A stretch of DNA of 64,000 nt from an uncultured Lachnospiraceae bacterium (lineage in GTDB: Bacteria > Bacillota > Clostridia > Lachnospirales > Lachnospiraceae), in NCBI GenBank assembly GCA_910585635.1, contig CAJUFE010000022.1:1-64000 (forward strand), in the 5' to 3' direction. Below, one piece after another: positions 17,696-25,812 of the stretch. The position numbers and the translations under genes are program-made. Position 1 is the first letter of the stretch; each line of letters starts with the position of its first letter. A model generated the notes under the pieces. The model saw nothing but the letters and a program-made list of their open reading frames with translations. It was not told the DNA's origin and ran no database searches.

Positions 17696-17725
17696 AGCAT
17701 ACCACAGCAGCTGTTGCATTTCCAA
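17696..17725 (-). promoter_or_regulatory. Putative promoter of the ATPase gene
   Basis: On the minus strand, -35 TTGGAA (17720-17725) and -10 TATGCT (17696-17701) are 18 nt apart. It overlaps the divergent LysR promoter, so one protein could control both. Confidence 0.5.
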
Positions 17726-17742
17726 AGCTTTTCCGTTAATCT
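17714..17742 (+). promoter_or_regulatory. Promoter of the LysR gene
   Basis: -35 TTGCAT (17714-17719) and -10 TAATCT (17737-17742), 17 nt apart, 43 nt before the ATG at 17786. Confidence 0.55.
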
Positions 17743-17785
17743 ATAGAAAAGAGGTCTCTAAGACCCTATCTAAAGGAGCCACAAG

Positions 17786-18682
17786 ATGCGGATGGATCTA
17801 GGCTTTGAATATTATAAGGTATTTTACTATGTTTCCAAATACGGCAGCCTGACCCGGGCCGCCAATGTTCTGATGACCAGCCAGCCGGCTGTGACCCGCA
17901 CGATCCACAACCTGGAAAACGAGCTTGGCTGCCGCCTGTTCACCCGGAGCAAAAAAGGGATGGAGCTGACCCCGGAAGGCCGGCTGTTCTACGGATATAT
18001 CTCGGCCGCCTGCCAGCAGATCTTCAAAGGGGAAAATGAGCTGTCGAACATGATCAGCCTGGAAAATGGCGCCATCTGTATCAGCGCTACCGAGACCGCG
18101 CTGCACTGCTGCCTGTTCCGGGCCGTGGAGGAATTTAACAAGGCCTATCCGGAGGTCCGGTTCAAGCTTTTAAATAACAGTACGATCGATTCCATCCAGG
18201 CGCTAAGGGCGGGTAAGATCGATATGGCGGTGGTGTCCTCCGCCCCCCTCCAAGCCGAACCGCCCTTGAAGATCAAAAAGCTCCAGAGCTACCATGATAT
18301 CCTGATCGGCGGCCAGCGTTTCCGGTATCTGGAAGGGAAGAAGGTGACTCTGGCCCAGCTAAAGGACCTGCCCTGGATCAGCCTGACCTCCGGTTCCATC
18401 ACCAGGACCTTCCTGGACCATCACTTCACCGAGCATGGGCTGCGGTTCGATCCGGATATCGAGCTGGCCACCACCGATATGATCCTCCCGGCCGTCCGCC
18501 ATGAGCTGGGCATCGGCTTTATCCCGGCAGAATTTGCCGCGGAGGATATCCGTCAGGGGAACATCTTCCAGATCGCCACCGAGGAGGAGCTGCCAGAGCG
18601 GGATATCCTTCTGGTATACGATACCGAATATCCCCAGAGCATCGCCTCCAAGACCTTCCAAAAGTTCCTGTGCCGATCATGA
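17786..18682 (+). CDS. LysR-family transcriptional regulator, next to phosphoketolase
   Basis: A 298-residue LysR regulator: helix-turn-helix FYYVSKYGSLTRAANVLMTS at the N-terminus, followed by a substrate-binding effector domain. The ATG follows AAAGGAG with 7 nt spacing. It precedes the phosphoketolase gene in the same direction. A dyad of the classical LysR T-N11-A form lies between the two genes, which suggests that it controls phosphoketolase. Confidence 0.9.
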   Translation: MRMDLGFEYYKVFYYVSKYGSLTRAANVLMTSQPAVTRTIHNLENELGCRLFTRSKKGMELTPEGRLFYGYISAACQQIFKGENELSNMISLENGAICISATETALHCCLFRAVEEFNKAYPEVRFKLLNNSTIDSIQALRAGKIDMAVVSSAPLQAEPPLKIKKLQSYHDILIGGQRFRYLEGKKVTLAQLKDLPWISLTSGSITRTFLDHHFTEHGLRFDPDIELATTDMILPAVRHELGIGFIPAEFAAEDIRQGNIFQIATEEELPERDILLVYDTEYPQSIASKTFQKFLCRS

Positions 18683-18687
18683 GGTTC

Positions 18688-18712
18688 TATCCATATCAAA
18701 ACCTGATGGATA
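18688..18712. promoter_or_regulatory. LysR-type T-N11-A dyad upstream of phosphoketolase
   Basis: TATCCAT (18688-18694) and ATGGATA (18706-18712) are separated by 11 nt. The centre lies 33 nt upstream of the -35 box, a usual activator position. Confidence 0.5.
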
Positions 18713-18729
18713 TACTAGGATAATAGTAT

Positions 18730-18758
18730 TTTACCTCCCCTTTCTTCTATGTTATCCT
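18730..18758 (+). promoter_or_regulatory. Putative promoter of phosphoketolase
   Basis: -35 TTTACC (18730-18735) and -10 TATCCT (18753-18758) with a 17-nt spacer, 48 nt before the start. The sequence is imperfect, consistent with activation by a regulator. Confidence 0.45.
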
Positions 18759-18806
18759 ATAAATGGTTAAAAAAATAACAAAAAAACAAAAGAAAGAGGG
18801 ATGATC

Positions 18807-21176
18807 ATGCAAGAAACAACCTGTATCGAGAAACAGCCATTGTCTCAGGAAATGCTGGAGAAGATGGACGCCTACTGGCGCGCGGCAAACTATCTGTCCG
18901 CCGGGCAGCTATACCTGCTGGACGATCCGCTTCTGCGAAAGCCCCTGACCATGGAGCACATCAAGAAAAAGATCGTGGGCCACTGGGGAACGGTCCCCGG
19001 ACAGAATTTCGTCTACGTCCACTGCAACCGTGCCATCAAGCGCTACGACCTGGACATGATCTTGCTCTCCGGCCCCGGACATGGCGGGAACTTCCTGATC
19101 GCCAACACCTACTTAGACGGCAGCTACAGCGAGGTCTACCCGAACATCAGCCGCGATGAAGAAGGGATGAAAAAGCTGTTCAAGCAGTTCTCCTTCCCCT
19201 GCGGCGTCCCCAGCCACTGCGCTCCCGAGACCCCCGGTTCCATCAACGAGGGCGGAGAGCTGGGCTATTCGATCGCCCATGCCTTCGGCGCTGTGCTGGA
19301 TAACCCGGAGCTGATCGCCACGGTGATCGTGGGCGACGGTGAGGCGGAGACCGGACCTCTGGCCACCTCCTGGCATTCCAACAAGTTCCTGAACCCCGTG
19401 ACCGACGGCGCCGTACTCCCAATCCTCCACTTAAACGGCTACAAGATCAGCAACCCCACCGTCCTCTCCAGGATCTCCCATGAGGAGCTGGAAAGCTTCT
19501 TTAAGGGCTGTGGCTGGAAGCCCTACTTTGTGGAGGGCAACGATCCCATGACCATGCATAAGAAGATGGCCGAGACCATGGACACGGTGATCGAAAAGAT
19601 CCAGGCGATCCAGAAAAAGGCCCGTGACGGCCACGACCCTGAGCGCCCCATCTGGCCCATGATCGTCCTGCGCACGCCAAAGGGCTGGACCGGACCAAAG
19701 GTGGTGGACGGCAAGCAGATCGAGGGCTCCTTCCGGGCTCATCAGGTGCCGATCACCATGGAAGAGCCAGGACATCTGGAGCTTTTAAAGGAGTGGCTGG
19801 AAAGCTATCACCCCGAAGAGTTATTTGACGAGAACGGACGCCTGATCCCTGAGCTCCAGGAATTAGCGCCCAAGGGCGCTGCCCGCCTTGGCGCGAACCC
19901 CCACGCTAACGGCGGACTGCTCTTAAAAGACCTGCGGCTCCCCGATTTCCGCACCTACGGCATCCAGGTGGACCCCGGCAAGACCAAGGCCCAGGATATG
20001 ATCGAGCTGGGCGGCTACATCCGCGATATCTTCAAGCTGAACCGGGAGAGCAAGAACTTTCGGATCTTCGGGCCGGATGAGAGTATGTCGAACCGCCTGT
20101 ACAAGGTATTTGAAGAGCAGGACCGGGACTGGAATGCCCAGCTCTTAGATACCGACGAATGCCTGGCCCGGGACGGCCGCATCATGGACGGGATGCTGAG
20201 CGAGCATATGTGCGAGGGATGGCTGGAGGGCTACCTCCTGACCGGACGCCACGGCTTCTTCGCCAGCTATGAAGCCTTTATCCGTATCGTGGATTCCATG
20301 GCCGCCCAGCATGCCAAATGGCTGAAGGTGTGCAACCAGCTCTCCTGGCGGCAGCCGATCGCCTCCTTGAACTTTATCCTGTCCTCCAATGTATGGCAGC
20401 AGGATCATAACGGCTTCACCCACCAAGATCCCGGGTTCCTGGATCATATCGCCAACAAAAAAGCCGATGTGGTCCGCATGTACCTCCCGCCGGATACCAA
20501 CTGCCTGTTATCCTGCTTCGACCACTGCATCAAGAGCAAGAACTATGTCAATGCCATCGTGGCCTCTAAGCACCCCAGCTGCCAGTGGCTGTCCATGGAG
20601 CAGGCGGTAAAGCATTGCACCCAGGGGATCGGGATCTGGGAATGGGCCAGCAATGACGATGGCGAAGAGCCGGATCTTGTGATGGCCTGCTGCGGCGATA
20701 CGCCCACCCTGGAGACCATGGCTGCCGTCACGATCCTCCGGGACGCCATGCCCCAGCTGAAGATCCGTGTGGTCAACGTGGTGGACCTGTTTAAATTGCA
20801 GTCCGACCGCAAGCATCCCCATGGGCTCAGCGATGCTGAGTACAATGCCATCTTTACCAAGGATAAGCCGATCATCTTCGCGTTCCACGGTTATCCGACC
20901 CTGATCCATGAGCTGACATTCGAACGCGCTGACCACAACATGCATGTCCACGGCTACCTGGAGGAAGGCACCATCACGACCCCCTTCGATATGCGTGTCC
21001 AGAACCAGATCGACCGGTTCAACCTGGTAAAGGATGCGATCATCCATCTGCCCCAGCTGGGCAACAAGGGCGCGCACCTGATCCAGCAGATGAACGACAA
21101 ACTGGTGGAGCACAAGCAGTACATCGCCACCTACGGCCAGGACCTGGAGGAGATCCGGGATTGGCAGTGGCATTAA
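18807..21176 (+). CDS. xfp: Xylulose-5-phosphate/fructose-6-phosphate phosphoketolase
   Basis: A 789-residue thiamine diphosphate enzyme that splits xylulose 5-phosphate (and often fructose 6-phosphate) with phosphate into acetyl phosphate and a smaller sugar phosphate. The family hallmarks GPGHGGNFL, GDGEAETGPLATSWHSN and SFRAHQVP are present and the length is normal for the family. The ATG at 18801 lies only 1 nt after the GAGG site, so the second ATG at 18807 is the likely start. It is transcribed alone after its LysR regulator. It links pentose, including sugar-acid derived, carbon directly to acetate and ATP. Confidence 0.95.
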   Translation: MQETTCIEKQPLSQEMLEKMDAYWRAANYLSAGQLYLLDDPLLRKPLTMEHIKKKIVGHWGTVPGQNFVYVHCNRAIKRYDLDMILLSGPGHGGNFLIANTYLDGSYSEVYPNISRDEEGMKKLFKQFSFPCGVPSHCAPETPGSINEGGELGYSIAHAFGAVLDNPELIATVIVGDGEAETGPLATSWHSNKFLNPVTDGAVLPILHLNGYKISNPTVLSRISHEELESFFKGCGWKPYFVEGNDPMTMHKKMAETMDTVIEKIQAIQKKARDGHDPERPIWPMIVLRTPKGWTGPKVVDGKQIEGSFRAHQVPITMEEPGHLELLKEWLESYHPEELFDENGRLIPELQELAPKGAARLGANPHANGGLLLKDLRLPDFRTYGIQVDPGKTKAQDMIELGGYIRDIFKLNRESKNFRIFGPDESMSNRLYKVFEEQDRDWNAQLLDTDECLARDGRIMDGMLSEHMCEGWLEGYLLTGRHGFFASYEAFIRIVDSMAAQHAKWLKVCNQLSWRQPIASLNFILSSNVWQQDHNGFTHQDPGFLDHIANKKADVVRMYLPPDTNCLLSCFDHCIKSKNYVNAIVASKHPSCQWLSMEQAVKHCTQGIGIWEWASNDDGEEPDLVMACCGDTPTLETMAAVTILRDAMPQLKIRVVNVVDLFKLQSDRKHPHGLSDAEYNAIFTKDKPIIFAFHGYPTLIHELTFERADHNMHVHGYLEEGTITTPFDMRVQNQIDRFNLVKDAIIHLPQLGNKGAHLIQQMNDKLVEHKQYIATYGQDLEEIRDWQWH

Positions 21177-21226
21177 GGGCCAGTTGCAGAAAGCCGATCG
21201 CAGAGAAGCGGCTGCAGAAAGCTGGT

Positions 21227-21266
21227 CGCAGAAAGAGATGGCCCACATGGACCATCTCTTTCTGCG
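21227..21266 (+). terminator. Strong hairpin after phosphoketolase
   Basis: CGCAGAAAGAGATGG (21227-21241) pairs perfectly over 15 bp with 21252-21266 around a 10-nt loop. Only a weak CTTCCACTCTTCT tract follows. Just before it, a 28-nt purine-rich unit starting TGCAGAAAGC is present twice (21185 and 21213), and the hairpin left arm is part of the second copy. Confidence 0.6.
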
Positions 21267-21280
21267 CTTCCACTCTTCTA

Positions 21281-21415
21281 TACACCTTTGTGACTGACCT
21301 GCTCACACTTTTCCGTACACCTTTGCGACTGGCCTGCTCGCACTTTTTCCGTACACCTTTGCAGCCGACCTGCTCACACTTTTTCCGTACACCTTTGCGG
21401 CCAGCCTGCCATAGG
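21281..21415 (-). repeat. Intergenic tandem repeat, 36-nt unit, about 3.7 copies
   Basis: Units starting TACACCTTTG lie at 21281, 21316, 21352 and 21388. The repeat ends 3 nt from the stop of the leftward Gfo/Idh gene, whose coding strand is the purine-richer one here. Confidence 0.88.
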
Positions 21416-21417
21416 GC

Positions 21418-22533
21418 CTACCACATCTTCCGTCCCCGCTTTTCCAGCAGCTTTTCTAAAAACAGGTCCTCATCCACCGGCAGGGAGAGCCTTTTATCCA
21501 GCCAGGAGGACAGATAGGCGCCGTTGGTCATGATCAGGGACTTTAAGCCTTCCTGCCCGTCCGCCATCAGCGGCGTGCCGGTCAGCAGGTGGTCCGCAAA
21601 GTTTTTGAACACCTTCTGATAAGCCTGCTCATCCTTCTCCACAAAGATCTCCCGGACATGGTGCTCCAGCACCCCGTAGATCTCCTTATTTTCCGCGGCG
21701 AAATCCTCGGTGGACACCACATTCTCGTCCAGGAACAGACGGCTGTTATCCTCGATCGTCATCCGTCCCTTGGGGCCCCACAGCTCCAGGCGGTTCACAC
21801 CGGGGTTTTCCCCCGTCGAGCTGATAAAGGTCCCGTGGATGCCGCTGTTATAGAAGAACTGGATATCCGCGCTGTCGTCCACATTGAAATTATTATATTT
21901 CCCATAGTCCAGAGTGGCCAAAAGCCCGTCCGGCATCCCCACCAGCCACTGGAGAAGGTCAAGGTAATGCTGGCTCTGGTTGATCAAAAGCCCGCCGCAC
22001 TCCCCCTTCCAGGAGCTCCTCCAGGGTGCGGAATAATGGTAGGCCGGGGTCCTGTACCAGGTGTTGCACAGCCAGACCACCCGGCTGATCCGCCCCAGCA
22101 CGCCCTGATCCAAAAGCTCCTTTGCCTTCTGAAAGACCGGGTCCATCCGCATGTTGAAGATCATCCCGAAGGAGACCCCGGCCTCCTTCGCCGCCCCGAT
22201 CAGCTCCCGCACGTTCCTGGTCCATATCCCCGCCGGCTTATCCACCAGGATATGCTTACCGGCGGCCACCATCGCCTTCCCGATCTTCACATGGCTGGTG
22301 TGGGGCGTCACGATCACCGCCGCGTCAAACTGGTCCCCATGGGCCAGGGCGTCCTCCACATCCTGGTAGACGGACACCCCGCCATACTCCTGGCGCAGGA
22401 TCGCCTGGCCCTGTGCGTTCCGGCAGCACACCCCGGCCAAGGTCATCCCCTCGATCTCCCCGTCATACAACATCCTCGCATACTTGCTCCCCATCCCGCC
22501 AAAACCGATCACTGCTGTCCTTATCTGTTCCAT
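21418..22533 (-). CDS. Gfo/Idh/MocA family oxidoreductase
   Basis: A 371-residue NAD(P)-dependent dehydrogenase of sugars, inositols or related polyols. The Rossmann motif IGFGGMGSKYA is at the N-terminus and the family lysine occurs in VDKPAGIW; the C-terminal half is the usual alpha/beta sheet domain (ENPGVNRLELWGPKG). The ATG at 22533 has AAGGAGA at good spacing, whereas 22575 does not. It is a single gene between repeats; the substrate is unknown. Confidence 0.88.
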   Translation of the reverse strand: MEQIRTAVIGFGGMGSKYARMLYDGEIEGMTLAGVCCRNAQGQAILRQEYGGVSVYQDVEDALAHGDQFDAAVIVTPHTSHVKIGKAMVAAGKHILVDKPAGIWTRNVRELIGAAKEAGVSFGMIFNMRMDPVFQKAKELLDQGVLGRISRVVWLCNTWYRTPAYHYSAPWRSSWKGECGGLLINQSQHYLDLLQWLVGMPDGLLATLDYGKYNNFNVDDSADIQFFYNSGIHGTFISSTGENPGVNRLELWGPKGRMTIEDNSRLFLDENVVSTEDFAAENKEIYGVLEHHVREIFVEKDEQAYQKVFKNFADHLLTGTPLMADGQEGLKSLIMTNGAYLSSWLDKRLSLPVDEDLFLEKLLEKRGRKMW

Positions 22534-22657
22534 ACAAGTCTCCTTCTTAAGCTCTGCGGCCATCTGCTTTTTCATACTCCCGCATCCATTTTAGCAGGAT
22601 CTGGTGGGAAATGCCACCACCTTTCGTTTCTTTTATCTATCTCCCGTTACTTTACAC

Positions 22658-22686
22658 GTAACAGTTCAGATACCCTGAACTGTTAC
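22658..22686. repeat. Dispersed palindrome (GTAACAGTTCAG family), perfect copy
   Basis: Perfect 12-bp arms GTAACAGTTCAG and CTGAACTGTTAC around ATACC. It begins 3 nt after the stop of the Rpn gene and has no T tract, so a simple terminator is unlikely. Confidence 0.85.
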
Positions 22687-22688
22687 CT

Positions 22689-23651
22689 TTACACCTCTAC
22701 CGCGAACTGCTCATAATACTGCTCGGCGCTTTCCTGGGTCAGATGGAAATGCCTGCAGAGCTTTGCGATGATCCTTTCCCTTGGGATCTTCTCCTCCAGA
22801 TTATCCGTGATCAATGCCTGTATCCCTTCCTCTAATATACTCAATCCCAAACCGTTCACCTGCTCCGCCTCCTTCCGCAGATCTTCATTTTCTGAAAGAT
22901 CCACATACTCCGTTATCGTTTCCATAAAGTCGTCTCTATGGGGATATAAGATGGCATTGAGAAAACGTAAGAGACTGTATCCATCCTCTCCCTTTCTCCC
23001 ATTATACACCTTATGTCCCAATTTGATAACCACCAATGTCATCAGATCATAATGTTCTTTTGGCACCATGCCGGCCCCTATGGTCTGTGTGTTCGTGACA
23101 CGGTAAAAGGAGATACTGTATCTGGAATCTTTGGGGATGCGATCCCTGCAGATCCAGATGCTGTAACATTTCTCCAACTGATCGTAGTCTGTATCTTCTG
23201 TCGCCAGGGATAACTGTGATGATAAACGCCTGGCCAGATAGTACATCCCCCTCTTTTCGATCGGATAGGGCATCTTATATCTTTTCTGCATCTCGATATC
23301 GATATGTAAGCTGACCTGCACATCCCCATCCGAACACCGGGGATCCTTAGCACGGAAGGCCATATCAAAATAAGAGGTCTTTTCATTTAGGTGGATGGTC
23401 TCTGCATTCTCTCCGCGGATCTGGCTATTGGTCCGGCCTGGAGATACCTCTTGGTCCCCATTGACAGGCCCTATAAAACCCATGATGTCTTTTAGGCTAT
23501 ATCCTGCATACTCTTCCACCACCCCCTGCAAGATGACCGCTAATACTTCCTTATTGCGCAGTAATGTCTTACTCTCCGCATCCAGACCTTCCATATCTGC
23601 CGTGAGCTGTATATCACTGAGGAGTTCCAAACTCCCTTTTATCCTATCCAT
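22689..23651 (-). CDS. Rpn family PD-(D/E)XK nuclease (recombination-promoting nuclease / putative transposase)
   Basis: A 320-residue protein of the Rpn type: LLRNKEVLAVILQGVV near the start, the catalytic pair in YFDMAF and HIDIEMQKRY, and the conserved YPIEKRGMYYLARRLSSQL block. Rpn proteins of E. coli are DNA endonucleases that raise RecA-independent recombination; most copies in Clostridia are uncharacterised. The ATG at 23651 (GGAGGG, good spacing) is preferred over 23684, which would lie about 3 nt from the transcription start predicted from the promoter. Note the mixture of coding and regulatory AT-rich DNA upstream. Confidence 0.82.
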   Translation of the reverse strand: MDRIKGSLELLSDIQLTADMEGLDAESKTLLRNKEVLAVILQGVVEEYAGYSLKDIMGFIGPVNGDQEVSPGRTNSQIRGENAETIHLNEKTSYFDMAFRAKDPRCSDGDVQVSLHIDIEMQKRYKMPYPIEKRGMYYLARRLSSQLSLATEDTDYDQLEKCYSIWICRDRIPKDSRYSISFYRVTNTQTIGAGMVPKEHYDLMTLVVIKLGHKVYNGRKGEDGYSLLRFLNAILYPHRDDFMETITEYVDLSENEDLRKEAEQVNGLGLSILEEGIQALITDNLEEKIPRERIIAKLCRHFHLTQESAEQYYEQFAVEV

Positions 23652-23693
23652 CTCGACCCTCCTGCTGTATGACTGACATTTCATTTGCTCCTA

Positions 23694-23722
23694 ATTATAC
23701 AACAAACGCATTTTTCTGCCAA
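23694..23722 (-). promoter_or_regulatory. Strong sigma-A type promoter of the Rpn gene
   Basis: On the minus strand, -35 TTGGCA (23717-23722) and -10 TATAAT (23694-23699) are 17 nt apart, close to full consensus. Confidence 0.75.
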
Positions 23723-23852
23723 TATATCCCAGTAAAATTTTGTAATATCGACCATGCTGTTACTTTTGCCATCCCAGGCAGGGGACCTACTATAAAGATA
23801 CGTGCAAAGGGTCCGCTACGATATATCTTTGTAATAAGGCTTATCCACAAAT

Positions 23853-23915
23853 TTACACAAACCTCTCGACCGCGTCCCAGTCCAGCCGGATCCCCAGCCC
23901 CCTCTTGCTATCTCC
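23853..23915 (-). pseudogene. Remnant of an enolase-superfamily (MR/MLE) enzyme C-terminus
   Basis: The minus strand reads GLGIRLDWDAVERFV followed by a stop. This is the characteristic C-terminal tail of mandelate racemase/muconate lactonizing family dehydratases; the intact member at 37297 ends GLGIELDWERIGQYTI. Nothing recognisable precedes it, because the promoter of the HIT gene begins there. The rest of the 23652-24018 gap holds the two divergent promoters and no other gene that I can see. Confidence 0.55.
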
Positions 23916-23933
23916 CTCACTTAATGCTACTAT
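23905..23933 (+). promoter_or_regulatory. Promoter of the HIT gene
   Basis: -35 TTGCTA (23905-23910) and -10 TACTAT (23928-23933) with a 17-nt spacer, leaving an 80-nt leader before the start at 24019. Confidence 0.55.
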
Positions 23934-24018
23934 AGAAACAGCACAGAACGACCACGAGCCTCCCCACAGGCCCCTGCGGGAAGGCTCACCACCCAAACAC
24001 AAAAAGGAGGACTTTCCG

Positions 24019-24456
24019 ATGATCAAAGATGAAAACTGCGCATACTGCATGCAGGGGGACTTAGTGGCGGCTTTTGCCTACCCGGTCTGCGAGATGAAGA
24101 CCAGCTTCCTGTATGTCTTTAAGGAGCAGAGCAAGAGAGGACGCTGCATCGTGGCCCACAAGAAGCATGTCAGTGAGCTGATCGACCTGACCGACGAGGA
24201 GCGCAACGATTTCTTCGCCGATGTGGCGGCGGCTTCCCGGGCGATCCATGCCGCCTTCCATCCGGACAAGGTCAATTACGGCGCCTACGGGGATACAGGC
24301 TGCCATCTCCACTTCCACTTAGTGCCTAAGTACAAGGGCGGCGAAGAGTGGGGCGGTGTCTTTGAGATGAACAGCGGGAAGACCATCCTGACCGATAAGG
24401 AGTACGAGGAGATGGCCCAGATGGTCCGGGACCACCTGGATGCCCCGGCCTTTTAG
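24019..24456 (+). CDS. HIT family protein
   Basis: A 145-residue histidine-triad protein with the motif CHLHFHLVPKYKGG (HxHxH). Family members hydrolyse nucleoside phosphoramidates, AMP-lysine or dinucleotides, using the central His as nucleophile. ENCAYCMQGD at the N-terminus may add a metal site. The ATG at 24019 follows AAGGAGG; the longer reading to 23905 overlaps the promoter. It is monocistronic with its own promoter and terminator. Confidence 0.9.
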   Translation: MIKDENCAYCMQGDLVAAFAYPVCEMKTSFLYVFKEQSKRGRCIVAHKKHVSELIDLTDEERNDFFADVAAASRAIHAAFHPDKVNYGAYGDTGCHLHFHLVPKYKGGEEWGGVFEMNSGKTILTDKEYEEMAQMVRDHLDAPAF

Positions 24457-24469
24457 TACCCGAAATGGG

Positions 24470-24505
24470 AAAAGGAGACTGCCTGTTGCTGCAGTCTCCT
24501 TTTGT
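24470..24505 (+). terminator. Rho-independent terminator of the HIT gene
   Basis: AAAAGGAGACTGC (24470-24482) pairs perfectly over 13 bp with 24491-24503, ending in TTTTGT; the loop is 8 nt. Confidence 0.88.
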
Positions 24506-24592
24506 ATCTGTCGCCCGCCCCGGCCCACATCCATCGAAAGAGCGGTGACGATCACCCTTCCTTTATGGCTCTTCTTTTCTTGATGGATCTCT

Positions 24593-25636
24593 TTATGCCA
24601 TGACCCCGATCGGCCAAGGCACATATTCATCATAACCTACCCCCAGCTCCTCCGACCGGCTCTTCTCACCAGAAGCCACTGCCAGCAGCTTATCAAAGAT
24701 GATATCGCCCATCTCCTCGATCGTCTTTTCGCCATCGATGATCTGTCCGCAGTTGATATCCATATCCTCCTTCATCCGCTCATACATCTCGGTATTGGAG
24801 GCCAGCTTGACCGTGGGGCAATGCACGGCTCCAAAGCAGGAGCCTCTGCCGGTGGTAAAGGCACAGAGTGTGGCCCCTCCGGCAAATTCGCCGGTGACGC
24901 TCATGGGGTCGTAGCCTGGGGTATCCATGATCACCAGCCCCTTTTCCGTAACGCGCTCCGCATATCGGTACACGGCGTTCACCGGCGTACTGCCGCCCTT
25001 TTTGGCTCCCCCTAAGGATTTTTCCAGCACATTGGCCAGAGCGCCTGCCACATTGGGATTCGCCACATGGCCGGAGATGGTCCGCCTTAAAAGATCCATG
25101 GGCTCGCCGGTCATCTCCATCCCGCAGCCGATCCCGGTGATAAAGGGGACCACCGCGTCCACGTTGGGATAGGCCTTCATCCGCTCTTCATCAAAATACA
25201 TGGCGATCTTTCTGGCTACCGTAGCCGCGCAGTTCCCGGCCACCGGGATCGCGATGATATTTCTGGTAGCCACCCGCCCGTCTGCCCGGACGATCCCCAT
25301 AAAGGTAGCCCGCTGCCCCTCCGGGATCAGCTCCACCGGACGGTAGTCTCTGGAAAAGGCATAGTCCTTGTCCACCTCGTCAAACCGGATATTATGGCTG
25401 TGCATCCATGTCCCGGGCGCGATATCCTCCGCGGCGTACCCGATCACCGTGTTATACTTTAAGACCGCCTCCCCCTTCCTGATCAGGCGGGTCGCCACCT
25501 TATGGCCCGCAGGCACTGCCTGGAGGGTAGTGATCCCCTCCTGCAAGAGCTTTGTCCCAGCCGGGATATCATGCCTCGCTACCACCACATTATCTTCCTT
25601 TTCTAACCGTATCACCGGACTGATCTGTGTTCCCAT
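24593..25636 (-). CDS. UxaA/altronate dehydratase-like protein with a large internal deletion
   Basis: The 347-residue protein starts with the SAF domain (about 1-95, WMHSHNIRF) and ends with the usual UxaA tail (LEKSLGGAKKGG, DTPGYDPMSVTGEFAGGA, FTTGRGSCFG, EDMDINCGQI). Full-length fused UxaA proteins have about 490-510 residues. Here DLLRRTISGHVANPNVAG is joined directly to ALANVLEKSLG. The missing middle, about 150 residues, normally holds the GLGCE and QCGGSDG metal-site regions. The frame is intact, so the deletion is in-frame. The product is probably inactive or altered. It is divergent from the CdaR-like regulator at 25813. The ATG follows AAGGAGGAG. Confidence 0.8.
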   Translation of the reverse strand: MGTQISPVIRLEKEDNVVVARHDIPAGTKLLQEGITTLQAVPAGHKVATRLIRKGEAVLKYNTVIGYAAEDIAPGTWMHSHNIRFDEVDKDYAFSRDYRPVELIPEGQRATFMGIVRADGRVATRNIIAIPVAGNCAATVARKIAMYFDEERMKAYPNVDAVVPFITGIGCGMEMTGEPMDLLRRTISGHVANPNVAGALANVLEKSLGGAKKGGSTPVNAVYRYAERVTEKGLVIMDTPGYDPMSVTGEFAGGATLCAFTTGRGSCFGAVHCPTVKLASNTEMYERMKEDMDINCGQIIDGEKTIEEMGDIIFDKLLAVASGEKSRSEELGVGYDEYVPWPIGVMA

Positions 25637-25812
25637 CTTTTCTCCTCCTTCCGGATCCTCCTCGATCCTGTCTATATCCGTCTGCTACTACCATCTATCC
25701 TGCCAGCTCCGCTCCAGATAAGCATTGTAATATCTACCTGATCCATTTATCTGCGGCCACAATGTGCTATGATAACTCCAGACCCCACAGACCCTGCCGC
25801 CAGGAGGTACAT

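Noticed and set aside
21589..22716. A 375-residue frame opposite the Gfo/Idh gene
   Set aside because: Antisense shadow of a gene with Rossmann motif and ribosome site; it also runs through the palindromic repeat.
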